From assembly GCA_015350385.1 (NCBI GenBank), contig WNKI01000001.1:11839329-11903328 (forward strand): a stretch of 64,000 nt of DNA, written 5' to 3'. Positions within the stretch are counted from its first letter, which is position 1; each line of letters begins with the position of its first letter. This DNA is from Aculops lycopersici. Its lineage: Eukaryota; Arthropoda; Arachnida; Trombidiformes; Eriophyidae. A program made the translations under genes and the position numbers. Positions 55,275 through 64,000 of this stretch are shown in pieces. Under the pieces are notes generated by a model that made no database searches, was not told where the DNA came from, and worked only from the letters and a program-made list of their open reading frames with translations.

Positions 55275-57461
55275 ATGAACACCTCAATAAATCTCGATCC
55301 CGGCAATACCGATGGTTTCGACGAGTTTGCCGGTAAACGATGGATCTACCCGAATAACATGGAAATAAGAGCTTATCAGAAACAGGCTGTCGAGAAAGCT
55401 TTATTCCACAATGCTATGATTGTGTTGCCCACTGGATTCGGAAAGACTTTTATTGCTGCCGTTGTGATGTATAACTTCTACTTATGGTACCCTGAGGGGA
55501 AGATAATTTTTGTTGCCCCAACTCGTCCACTAGTTGCTCAACAAATTACATCTTGCAAAGCGATATGTGGCTTCTCATCAGCTGAAAGTATTGAAATGAC
55601 TGGTATAATCTCACGTGATAAGAGGGTAGAGCTCTGGAAAACAAAGAGAATTTTCTTTGCAACACCACAATGTATTGACAATGATCTCAAGGAGGGCGTT
55701 GCGCCTGCAAAGGATATCAAGTGCATAGTGATAGATGAGGCCCATCGGGCACAAGGAGGCTATGCGTATGTAAACATATTACGAATACTGCACGAGAGAA
55801 ACCGAAATGGCTTCCGTGTTTTGGCATTGAGTGCAACACCAGGATCGGATATCGAAAAAGTGAAGCAAGTTATGTTAAATCTATATATAAGTGATGTCAT
55901 GTTTAGATCTGAGCAATCGTTGGACCTCCTGCAATTTCGAAATCAAAAGTCTTGCCACGCGTGGGCCCTACAGCTGACTGGCGCCCATAAGAAAATTGTT
56001 GATCAGTATATCGCCCTGACAAAACCCTTCTACCAGCAACTATGCGCCGCTGGTTTAACATTTGGCCAAAATACTGTTGATAGAGTTAAGAAATTTACGC
56101 TTATAAAAGCTACAAAAGAGGGAGGTAGATACGGCGGTAAAGTTAAATACATGGCCTATGCTTGCACCACACTATCCCATCAATTCGAAGTTTTAACTCT
56201 TTACGGAATGCGCATATTCTACCGTAACATTGCCGAGATACTTGCAGACACGAAAAATAGTACCGCAAAGACACTATTGGCCAGCAAGCCCGAAACTCAC
56301 AAAATGATGAGGGACATAGAGAGCCTATTTGGCGAGGATATCAATATTGAACCAGACAAAGTCCCAAAGAATGACCTACTTCAAGGTCACCCAAAGCTTA
56401 GATGCTGTCAAGAGATCATCACAAAACATTTCACAGATCTCGGAGAAGGAAATGAGACGAGAGTTATGGTTTTCACAACGTTTAGAGATAGTGTCTACGA
56501 CATAGTACAAACTTTAAGGAAGTTCGAGCCCTTGATTAAACCTGTTGCCTTTGTTGGTCAGGGTAAGGGTTCTAAGGGGAACAGCAGCGGTATGAAGCAG
56601 AGGGAACAGATACAGACTGTCGCCGATTTCAAGAACGGCAAATACAATGTTCTAGTGGCCACCTGTGTAGCCGAAGAAGGCTTAGATATAGGAGAAGTCG
56701 ACCTACTTATCTGTTATGATACTAAAGCATCACCCATCAGTACGGTTCAACGTCGTGGCCGAACCGGACGTAAAAGGGCCGGTGTTGTGCACACCCTTCT
56801 AACTGCCGGCTATGAGGACAAGGCGCTCAAGTCTTCAAGCAACTCAAGACGCCAAGTCGAAGACCAACTCTTGAAGCGAGAAAACTACATGGATGTTAGA
56901 TATAGAGACGCTCCAAGAATGGTTCCTGCCCACATTCATCCAGTCTTCTTTCCACAGAAGATTTATGCGGCCGAAGAGCCAGAAACTCCAGCGCCTGAAC
57001 CTAAACGAAAGCGCAGAAGAGTTTCGGCAAAGATGGAGAAATCACTCGAGAAATCATCGGACAAGAATTCGTGCAAAAAATCGTGTAATGACTCGTTCAA
57101 ATCGGCGGCAAAATTGTTCTACGAGTCTACCCCAGAGGGATCACCTGAGCCATCACAGGAAGAACAATCTCATCACGCATCATTTGACGAGGAGCAATTA
57201 CAAGCAGAAACTGTGTCACTTCGAGATGAGCTTTCGCAACAGGAGCCATCCGGATATGAGCCAGAGCCTACGTTCGACGATGACGATGACTTTGATGATG
57301 ATGATGTAATTGAACTACTCGACTCGCAACCCAGAGAGGGACTCGATGATGTGGATAGCCCCAGAGATGAACCTGAGCCCAAGCCGCTAGCAATGGAGGA
57401 TACAAACGAACCCAAGGCTGACGATGAAGGCATCGAGTGGGACGATGATATAACTTTATGA
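55275..57461 (+). CDS. FANCM: FANCM-type DNA helicase, short form
   Basis: This is the branch-point-remodelling helicase/translocase of the Fanconi anaemia pathway (Mph1/Hef/FANCM family), acting at stalled forks and crosslinks. The 728-residue chain shows motif I LPTGFGKT (51-58), Ia APTRPLVAQQ, DEAH (154-157), III ALSATPGSD, the FANCM-type helical insertion, and the C-terminal helicase motifs VMVFTTFRDSV, VATCVAEEGLDIGEVDLLIC and QRRGRTGRKRAG (motif VI). A basic KRKRRR segment and a Glu/Asp-rich tail ending EGIEWDDDITL close it. Animal FANCM usually exceeds 1400 residues and ends in an ERCC4-like domain. That region and any recognisable MHF-binding part are absent. Single exon. Confidence 0.93.
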   Translation: MNTSINLDPGNTDGFDEFAGKRWIYPNNMEIRAYQKQAVEKALFHNAMIVLPTGFGKTFIAAVVMYNFYLWYPEGKIIFVAPTRPLVAQQITSCKAICGFSSAESIEMTGIISRDKRVELWKTKRIFFATPQCIDNDLKEGVAPAKDIKCIVIDEAHRAQGGYAYVNILRILHERNRNGFRVLALSATPGSDIEKVKQVMLNLYISDVMFRSEQSLDLLQFRNQKSCHAWALQLTGAHKKIVDQYIALTKPFYQQLCAAGLTFGQNTVDRVKKFTLIKATKEGGRYGGKVKYMAYACTTLSHQFEVLTLYGMRIFYRNIAEILADTKNSTAKTLLASKPETHKMMRDIESLFGEDINIEPDKVPKNDLLQGHPKLRCCQEIITKHFTDLGEGNETRVMVFTTFRDSVYDIVQTLRKFEPLIKPVAFVGQGKGSKGNSSGMKQREQIQTVADFKNGKYNVLVATCVAEEGLDIGEVDLLICYDTKASPISTVQRRGRTGRKRAGVVHTLLTAGYEDKALKSSSNSRRQVEDQLLKRENYMDVRYRDAPRMVPAHIHPVFFPQKIYAAEEPETPAPEPKRKRRRVSAKMEKSLEKSSDKNSCKKSCNDSFKSAAKLFYESTPEGSPEPSQEEQSHHASFDEEQLQAETVSLRDELSQQEPSGYEPEPTFDDDDDFDDDDVIELLDSQPREGLDDVDSPRDEPEPKPLAMEDTNEPKADDEGIEWDDDITL

Positions 57462-57497
57462 TCTCAGATAAAATTACATACTCATACGTTGTTGTTA

Positions 57498-59118
57498 TTA
57501 CTGTACTTCTGATTGAGGTGCCACAAATTTCGGTTCTATCGTTGAACACTTGATATTTGCCTCGCTAAACTTGAACATAGCCTCCCTCAAAATCATGGCC
57601 ACCTGTTGACCCGTAAGATTTGCCTCCTTATCGAGCAATAGATTGCAGGTGGCAACACGATTACTTCTGGGTGTCAGAGCCCAAACTTGAAGCTCGTTTA
57701 TACCTACAATTGATTGGTTAAGTGACTTGATATCCCGCTCTAGCTGGTATAGATTTAATTCCTCTGGGACAGTTTGCAGCAATATCATACCGGCCTTCTT
57801 CATCGGCGGATAGGAGGCAAAGAAGAGCAACACAACCATAACTACTGTCAGCCCAGCGTCTGCTATCTCGCTTAGGAGTTCATTGTCGATGTAGTATGTG
57901 ATTATCGCACAGGTAATCAAGCAAATTGGCGACACCAAATATCTAACTAATGTCCAACTGCGACCGCCGCCTGTAGCAGTAAACCTGAACTTATCCACTT
58001 GTTGTCTTTCCAAATCGGCTGAGACGGAATTGATGAAAGCCTTGCCCTGTCCACCTTGCTCGGTGTCCACCTTGAACGACCTCAATGAGATGTTGGTCGT
58101 CTCGCCACATTCAGTTGGCACCGACTCGAGACTTTTGTGTTTAGCCGACGAACAAAGATCAAAGTTGGCTCGCAATCCCAAGTCGATGGAATTTCGAACT
58201 CGCTGAGCCGCTAGTTTCTCTACCGAGCTAGATACTCTACTCCTCGGTTTGGGTTCGTCTAGCTTGTTGACAGGTGCTTCGTTTGTCAGTGCACCTGCAT
58301 CCAATTGCTCCTGCCCGGCATGACCACCTGTTAGCTGGTTAGACCTCCAAGCAACACCGCTAATCCACTGACCACTTCTTATATCCATCAAACTCTCCGA
58401 TCCCAATTCGATCTGGCGCATCTGATGCGCCTTGGCAGTGAGGTATTGTAATATGAGACCAACTAAGGCCATCACTGCCAGTAGCGCGGGATAGGTGGCT
58501 GGATGTTGGAATAGCGGCGAGGGTTTACCCTCTGAGTGACTAGCATGAATACAAGTTTGCAGTCCCTCGATGGCGGCCGACATGAGGAGTGCGGCTAGGA
58601 ATAAGCCATTGACAAAGGAGCCCAATATAGGTAGTCGTTTGAAGTTGTATGTGCAATTGTGGCCAAATAGCTTGTAACGCAACCTCGCACTTGCAGACTT
58701 TTCTCTATCTCCTGCCGCTTTCTTATCACATTTGTCCAGTTGATTTTGGGTCTGATTAGTTGAATGTATGTAGAATGTAGTTGAGTCAGTCGATAAGTTA
58801 GCTTCAAGTTTAAATTTGAGAGTTGAGTAGACTCATGGCAACTATGCCTGAATGAGAACACTTACCAACAAATGCAAAATTCCCAGCGACACGTCGAGTA
58901 TCTTGTACAGGTTTACATAGGAGTCGGTTAAAATTATAAGTCTAAATATGGGTTTGTTGGTGAATGTTTGTTAATATCATATAGTTTTATGCTAAAAGGC
59001 AAATAAATTTCCATCCTTAGACTACTTACGAGTGAGTTAAGTGGCAGGCAATAAGTTGGCAGGTAAAAAGGGCCGAGTAGACCGCCAGGATTAGGATATA
59101 ACAGGTTAGGGTCCACAT
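57498..59118 (-). CDS. ZnT (SLC30)-like protein lacking metal-site residues
   Basis: A cation-diffusion-facilitator homologue closest to ZnT1/ZnT10. Three exons: 59118-59030 (MWTLTCYILILAVYSALF, TM1), 58941-58866 (LIILTDSYVNLYKIL, TM2) and 58751-57498, in phase with GTAAGT donors, 472 residues. The start of exon 3 is the least certain boundary. TM3 ILGSFVNGLFLAALLMS, TM4, the linker, TM5-6 and the C-terminal domain (GMILLQTVPEELNLYQLERD) are well matched. The usual site H/N-xxx-D in TM2 (DSFHMLSD type) reads DSYVNLYK. The HxxxD of TM5 has no counterpart (VRYLVSPI). Metal transport by the usual mechanism is therefore doubtful. Its stop lies 36 bp from the FANCM stop. Confidence 0.78.
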
Positions 59119-59931
59119 GGCGGGACCTTAGTCTGTGGATTATTCGGTCAAAGAATTTATTTACAACATTTTCAGAGCTAGTTAGGATCAACAAGTGGTA
59201 AGATGGGCCGGCTATTATCTTGCTCGCGGCGCCTCGTGGATTTTATTGGTTAGATCAAGTGCTCTGACTGAAGACAAATGGTTGGTGGCCAAAGTGGCTG
59301 ACTCGGCGCCTTGCCACTCAGGGCCGGAGTGGTTTGCTGCGTTAGTCACAAGTATTAATCGTCATTACGGTTGCAATCTCTCATCGATATCTTAACGTTG
59401 CGCTAATGGCTCCAACGCTACTGTGCTCACTCTCTCCTCCTCATCCCCGTCGTTGTAGTCTTGTTTCGTTGAACTCTGTTGTTGTGGTTGTTTTTTGATG
59501 AAAGACTTGAGGCACGGCGGCAAGGAATGGCTGCGCTTTTTGCCATCAGCAATCGGAACCAAACTGAACTACCGTTGCTCAAATTGTAGATTGCTCATCT
59601 AGTCAACAGGTGAAGAGTCTTGTCGAGCGAGCGAGCATCCCGCTCGCGACGCATCTCGCCTGAAACTGTGGTTAGATGGTGGGTGGTAAACTCATCTACA
59701 GGTGCAATCGACTGCTGTCAATCTGTAAGTTGCAATTCGATCTGCCAAAACCTGAGCTCTTTTTTGAAATTTGTAAAGCGAAACATTTAGTTTCCAGTTT
59801 AAAACGTGAATAACTGATAGTGTAGATGTATTTGATAAAATAATGGGAGGCAGGGTGAGAACAAAGAAAAACTTACAATTGACTAGATGTAACAGAGAGT
59901 TTTATTATCTATCCAACTCGACACCGAGCGT
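59119..59931. other. Intergenic, ZnT-like upstream and SLC17-like 3' flank
   Basis: There is no supported gene in 813 bp. Two short tracts rich in TTGTTG/CTC lie near 59430-59490. It probably contains the ZnT-like promoter. Confidence 0.45.
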
Positions 59932-61986
59932 TTACTTCTTGCTCGATCGCCTTAAGGCACGACATTTTCCTTTAGGCCCCAAATGCGAGTATTGGCGGCC
60001 AGTGTGAGTTTGCGCGTAGACAAAGAAGAAGAAGCAGCTGACAAACTTGATGGCCAATCCGACGAGCCACACCAGTCGCCAGGTATATCTATCGCCTACC
60101 ACTTGATCCTGTGCATAACTCAGGATGTAACTTGAGACTGGAAGAACTAGCACGTCGCCGATGCCCACTAGACGCAAGTAGCTGTGGATGAGACCAGAGT
60201 CTTCTGCCGAGAGATCGAAAATCATTTGTGAAACGCTGATTGAGTTGAAGCTACTAACCAACGGAGTTAGCATAATGCCAACTGTATTAGCGACCACGTC
60301 ACAGTCAAAGATGGTCATGGATCCAATTGAGATGGTCAGGGAAATCAGAGCAAATAGCTGGCCCCACTTTCTGTACGCCGTTAGAGACATATCAAATGGC
60401 CGATCGATGGTAAAGTGGCGCGTGAAGTAGCTTATGCTTAAGCCAACAAATATGACGACAAAACCTCGAATTCCAATGAGAAAGCCCACGGTTTCCGTGC
60501 TCAAGTGTAAGATGTTGGCAAAGTACGAAGGCCACATGTTTGTTGCCTTCGAGTTCCAATGGGCGGCAAATGCAACTCCAACTAGTGTCCAAATTGTCCT
60601 GCAGGTGATGATTTGTTTCCAATTTGGAATGCGCTTGCAAAATCTTGCCGGACAGTTGATATCGGAGCAAGCGCATCGAGTCGATTGTTCAAAATCGAGC
60701 AGTCGCATCTCCTCCGCCTCTCGGCGTCTCTTTATGTTTGTTACCGATTCATCCAGTATCGTGGACTCCTCCAGACTCACGTAGCTACTTGCCTGCGGTT
60801 CGTCGGCGCCCAACCAAAGCCAAGCGACGGTAAGTATGGCAAACGCAATACCTGGCCCATAGAAGCACCAGGACCACTCTATTCCCATGGCCAGTAATTG
60901 GCCACTCAGAAAGTTGGTCAGAGAGTCACCTAACAAATTGGCTAAAGTGATTAGGCCAATAGTTAGATTGGCCTCTGATGTCACCATCCAACTCGCAATT
61001 AGAGGCAGGTAGACAACTGCAATCATCTGTCCCGGAGCTCCAAAGGCAAACTCGAAGGCAAACACCAACCAGAAGGAGCAGTGGCCCACGATGGCGGGCA
61101 GAAGGAGGGCTCGTAAAGTGCAGGTAACCATACATAGGGTAATGGGCAGTTTGTTTCCATATCTTAATCCCATGTGACTTATTGGAATGGCAAACACAAT
61201 ACCACCAATAGTGTGAGCCGAGAATATAAGCGATTTCTCATTTATATCCCAATCAACGAGCTCACCGGAAGCAACTGCTGCCTTTACATCGCTTATCAGC
61301 GTTTGGGCATTTTGAGTCATTGAATTGTAGGCATCGACACTAACCTGCGTCAAGTTTACCATATGTGTAGTGTCATTGGTCATAACTGAATTTATAGCTT
61401 GGGCCATGAGACCCTTCATTTCAGCGGTGGGTTCCAGTTGGATGGGGCAAGTGCCTGGTGAGGCTGCATCCCGGGTCACTGCCAAAGGATTCTGCTCTAT
61501 GTGTATGGCTCGCAGAGCAGTTAGTCCAGATTCTAGAACATCTCCCGAAACCATCCTTATGGCCGCTATGTAGAGTGTAGTGTTTATATAATTGTGTATT
61601 AGGACGGCCATTAAAACTATTCCACAAATAATGTACCTAAACCTGTTACAAAAGCCCAAGCAACCCGATGTATGTTTTGGACCATGGTTGGCGCCAGAGT
61701 GGTTCAGACAACCAGTGAGCGATCGACGCCTATTTATGGTTCCATCTTTGTTAATTAACTTGAAATGTGGTTCTATGTCCTCGCTGGCTCCCAAGTTATG
61801 TCTCCGCAAATACGGCGAGTCCATGAGATTGACATGACCGATTGGTTCGAAGGTAATACTACCATAGCTAACATTTTGAAATTGATCCACACTGTCATTC
61901 ATATCTGCCTCTTGTTGCTGTGTTTGGCTGTGGTAAGAGAGTTTCTCTTGCTTCGAGGTTGAGGCTGTGGCTCTGGGCAAGTCCAT
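59932..61986 (-). CDS. SLC17-like major facilitator transporter
   Basis: A 684-residue multi-pass transporter of the MFS, most like the SLC17 organic-anion/phosphate group. I start at MDLPRATAST; a TTTTAG just upstream could be a splice acceptor for a 5' exon. After a cytosolic N-terminus of about 110 residues come TM1 (FRYIICGIVLMAVLIHNYIN) and a long luminal/extracellular loop with NDT/NLT glycosylation sites. TM2 is FSAHTIGGIVFAIPISH, with further helices such as FAFGAPGQMIAVVYLPLIAS. A central cytosolic loop with a Cys-rich CACSDINCPARFC follows, and the C-terminal six TMs complete it. The substrate is unknown. The loop cysteines are unusual for the family. Confidence 0.8.
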   Translation of the reverse strand: MDLPRATASTSKQEKLSYHSQTQQQEADMNDSVDQFQNVSYGSITFEPIGHVNLMDSPYLRRHNLGASEDIEPHFKLINKDGTINRRRSLTGCLNHSGANHGPKHTSGCLGFCNRFRYIICGIVLMAVLIHNYINTTLYIAAIRMVSGDVLESGLTALRAIHIEQNPLAVTRDAASPGTCPIQLEPTAEMKGLMAQAINSVMTNDTTHMVNLTQVSVDAYNSMTQNAQTLISDVKAAVASGELVDWDINEKSLIFSAHTIGGIVFAIPISHMGLRYGNKLPITLCMVTCTLRALLLPAIVGHCSFWLVFAFEFAFGAPGQMIAVVYLPLIASWMVTSEANLTIGLITLANLLGDSLTNFLSGQLLAMGIEWSWCFYGPGIAFAILTVAWLWLGADEPQASSYVSLEESTILDESVTNIKRRREAEEMRLLDFEQSTRCACSDINCPARFCKRIPNWKQIITCRTIWTLVGVAFAAHWNSKATNMWPSYFANILHLSTETVGFLIGIRGFVVIFVGLSISYFTRHFTIDRPFDMSLTAYRKWGQLFALISLTISIGSMTIFDCDVVANTVGIMLTPLVSSFNSISVSQMIFDLSAEDSGLIHSYLRLVGIGDVLVLPVSSYILSYAQDQVVGDRYTWRLVWLVGLAIKFVSCFFFFVYAQTHTGRQYSHLGPKGKCRALRRSSKK

Positions 61987-62815
61987 CTTGGATAGACCTA
62001 AAATTGATTTCAAGATTTAACTTAATTTGATTGAAATTTCAATATTGGTTTCTAAAGCTTTCACTGAAAATATCGGAGTCCGTTGATTTTTGTGATAAGT
62101 TTATGAGTTGGTATATTTTATGTATGATAAAAGTCATTCCGCTACACCCTTTGCTCCATTTTGCTTAACTCATCTGTTACATCTAACCCAACTAATTAAA
62201 TCTCTCTCGTGTTCCTTTGCTTGTGGTACTAGGAATCTAGAATTCCAATGACTAACGACTGTCATCAAGCAACTCGACTTAAGATGATGGTTACCGAAAA
62301 TCACTAGCAACCGGCGCAAAAGTTTCACAATTAGTCATGATAATCGGATTGTTATCTATCTAGCTGTTGTTGCCATCAGCGCTCTTTGTTGCTATTTCCA
62401 TCCTTGAACTTCTGCTTTCTCAATACCTCTACACTGAACAGTTAATTTAACAAAACGCTTGATTGTTACTGTTACTCTACTATCAGCGAAGCATTCAAGC
62501 CATGATATCGACTTTCTGATAACAACAGAGCGACACACTAAGTATTTCCACTATCGATTTAGCAATATCCTGGTTGCCACACCATCCAGACTAAGACTGC
62601 AAAATTGTATCGGAAGAAGAGGGTAAAACAACATATCGAGTGTCATAGGTATGAAATGAATTCCGAAATCATTGCGTTCAACATTTGATGGTGTAGATAA
62701 GTAGATAAGGTGAAATTTATATGCGTGGGTGCTGGAAAATAGTACGATAGCGGTAGTTGTAATCTCAGATTAAAGGCAACAATAACAATGAGAGTTTCAT
62801 GTGAGAGAAACTTCA
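61987..62815. other. Intergenic, SLC17-like 5' and CHMP5 3' flanks
   Basis: 829 bp of AT-rich sequence with no recognisable gene or repeat. Confidence 0.5.
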
Positions 62816-63538
62816 TTACCACGGCTCCTTGATGGGGTCTGCGGGCTTATCGGTTGCGATAGATGCCTTAGGGTCATTATGTAGTAGACCACCCGAATTG
62901 GAGGCAATCGCAACGGGTTCTTTAGGTGCAGTGGCCGCCTTGGCCGGATCGCTCGGTTGAATTGCCGCTGGGGTAGCTACCTCGTCGAGGAAACTAGTGT
63001 CTGTCTCACCTGTGTGAATTTCGTCTCCTAATGCCTCCAACTCAGCCTCGAGTTCGGCGTCATCGACATCTGGAACGGCATAGGACCGACTCATTGCCTC
63101 CTGGATCTCATTCGAGTCTGCCATCATATCCTCGAGATCATCTTGGATGTCTTCGATTTCCGATATATTCAAATTCTTATACTCCTGTTTCATTTGTTTA
63201 ACTCCAGCCTTCATTGCATCCACCGTGCTCTTGGTCTCAATTAGCTGCTGAGTGGTAAAATTTGCTTGATCTAAATTGAAGGATTGTTGCATCAATTGCT
63301 CTCGTTGTTGATCGTATTGCTTTCTCTGTCTCAAAACCCTCAAGGCCTTTTGTTGAACTGAATTCTTGGCAGGTCCATCTCGCATCTTCTTCATCTGTTC
63401 CCTGTATTTAATAAGCTCAGCATCGAGCATTTGAATCTTCTTGTCGAATGTCTCAACTCGTTTGTCGATACTCTGACAGACATCGTTCAATGACGGCGCC
63501 GGAGCCGCGGGTTTTCCCTTTCCGAAAAGTCTATTCAT
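62816..63538 (-). CDS. CHMP5: Charged multivesicular body protein 5 (Vps60)
   Basis: An ESCRT-III-associated protein that binds LIP5/Vta1 and regulates the VPS4 ATPase in multivesicular body formation. The 240-residue product starts MNRLFGKGKPAAPAPSLNDV and contains the family helices SIDKRVETFDKKIQMLDAEL, MKKMRDGPAKNSVQQKALRV, QSFNLDQANFTTQQLIETKS and the acidic ISEIEDIQDDLEDMMADSNE, with YAVPDVDDAELEAELEALGD before a Pro/Ala-rich end. Length is slightly over human (219). Single exon. I use the ATG rather than an upstream TTG. Confidence 0.96.
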   Translation of the reverse strand: MNRLFGKGKPAAPAPSLNDVCQSIDKRVETFDKKIQMLDAELIKYREQMKKMRDGPAKNSVQQKALRVLRQRKQYDQQREQLMQQSFNLDQANFTTQQLIETKSTVDAMKAGVKQMKQEYKNLNISEIEDIQDDLEDMMADSNEIQEAMSRSYAVPDVDDAELEAELEALGDEIHTGETDTSFLDEVATPAAIQPSDPAKAATAPKEPVAIASNSGGLLHNDPKASIATDKPADPIKEPW

Positions 63539-64000
63539 CTTGGACAATTTTAGTGGCTATTATAACTAGCTAGTAGGATGAAATCTATAAATACTGGATT
63601 ATGTAATGATATTACTGATTCAATAACTGGAAATCATAGTTACAATTAGAAGTAAGACACTCCAGAAGAAAAATACTGTTGTTATGATCTGCATTAAGAG
63701 AGATAAAAATTCAAGGCTCAACCTTCTGTGTGCGTCAATCCATTTCGTGTATTTATTTTTTGTGTGTTTCTTTCGCTCTAACTCAGGTTACGGAGTGATA
63801 GCCTGTACCGATGGACCTCGGATTAATCAAAACCGAGTCGAAATATCACTTAAAAAGCAACAGCTTCATTTTATCTAACCTTCAATATTAATTACATAGC
63901 AATAGCTACTACAATCATCATTAGAAAGTGATGTAAACAATTTTTGAATTTATTCACAGGTTAGTTTCGAATGAACATTATCAGGGAAGGATGACATTGT
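63539..64000. other. CHMP5 upstream region to window end
   Basis: AT-rich sequence with no recognised gene. Likely CHMP5 promoter and beyond. Confidence 0.45.

Noticed and set aside
55275..57461. Reading the helicase as Dicer or RIG-I-like
   Set aside because: Motifs, motif VI QRRGRTGRKRAG and overall order match FANCM/Mph1; no PAZ, RNase III or CARD region is present.

Overview
The window is nuclear DNA from an animal, most likely an arthropod and probably an acariform (trombidiform) mite. The evidence is an FTZ-F1-type nuclear receptor, housekeeping genes with animal-type sequences (26S proteasome Rpt5, APC11, V-ATPase C, CHMP5, SNX27, FANCM, Gemin7, NADK2, SPT20), a tandem cluster of gustatory-receptor-like seven-TM proteins, a PEP-synthase-like protein of a type I recall from arthropods, and the wreck of a bacterial-type panB gene. 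PanB acquisition by horizontal transfer is something I recall from spider mites. Species cannot be fixed from sequence alone. Genes are compact: most are single-exon, and the introns that exist are mostly 60-240 bp with GTAAGT-like donors.

Layout. 1-6390: 3'-truncated ftz-f1 on the minus strand plus a long, low-complexity, promoter-like upstream region. 6394-10720: APC11, Rpt5, a short SIKE/FGFR1OP2-like gene and V-ATPase subunit C. 10721-16506: a decay zone holding a panB pseudogene, a cytochrome P450 with a stop codon and a frameshift, and gene-poor sequence. 16507-26958: PIP4P (TMEM55), SPT20, a CUB-domain SOL-1-like protein, a short-chain dehydrogenase and a fatty acyl-CoA reductase. 27450-31386: a minimal syntaxin-8-like SNARE, DPH5, NADK2, and Gemin7 whose 3' end overlaps the NADK2 start. 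32302-41837: the 1472-residue PEP-synthase-like protein, a small secreted cysteine-rich peptide and a large unrecognised membrane-associated protein. 42335-51924: four tandem chemoreceptor-like genes on the minus strand, with two copies of a MITE-like inverted-repeat element between them. 52478-63538: SNX27, a short FANCM helicase, a ZnT-like protein that has lost its metal ligands, an SLC17-like transporter and CHMP5.

There is no operon-like functional programme, but several genes share divergent promoters (Rpt5/SIKE, STX8/DPH5, SNX27/FANCM). Gemin7/NADK2 looks like a true overlapping two-cistron unit. Recurrent themes are family members shorter than usual (STX8, SIKE, FANCM, SPT20), loss of key residues (ZnT, STX8 zero layer), and lineage-specific low-complexity insertions (FTZ-F1, NADK2, the PEP-synthase-like protein). 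The most interesting items are the Gemin7/NADK2 overlap, the decaying bacterial panB next to a decaying P450, the receptor cluster with its repeat element, and the ligand-less zinc-transporter homologue.
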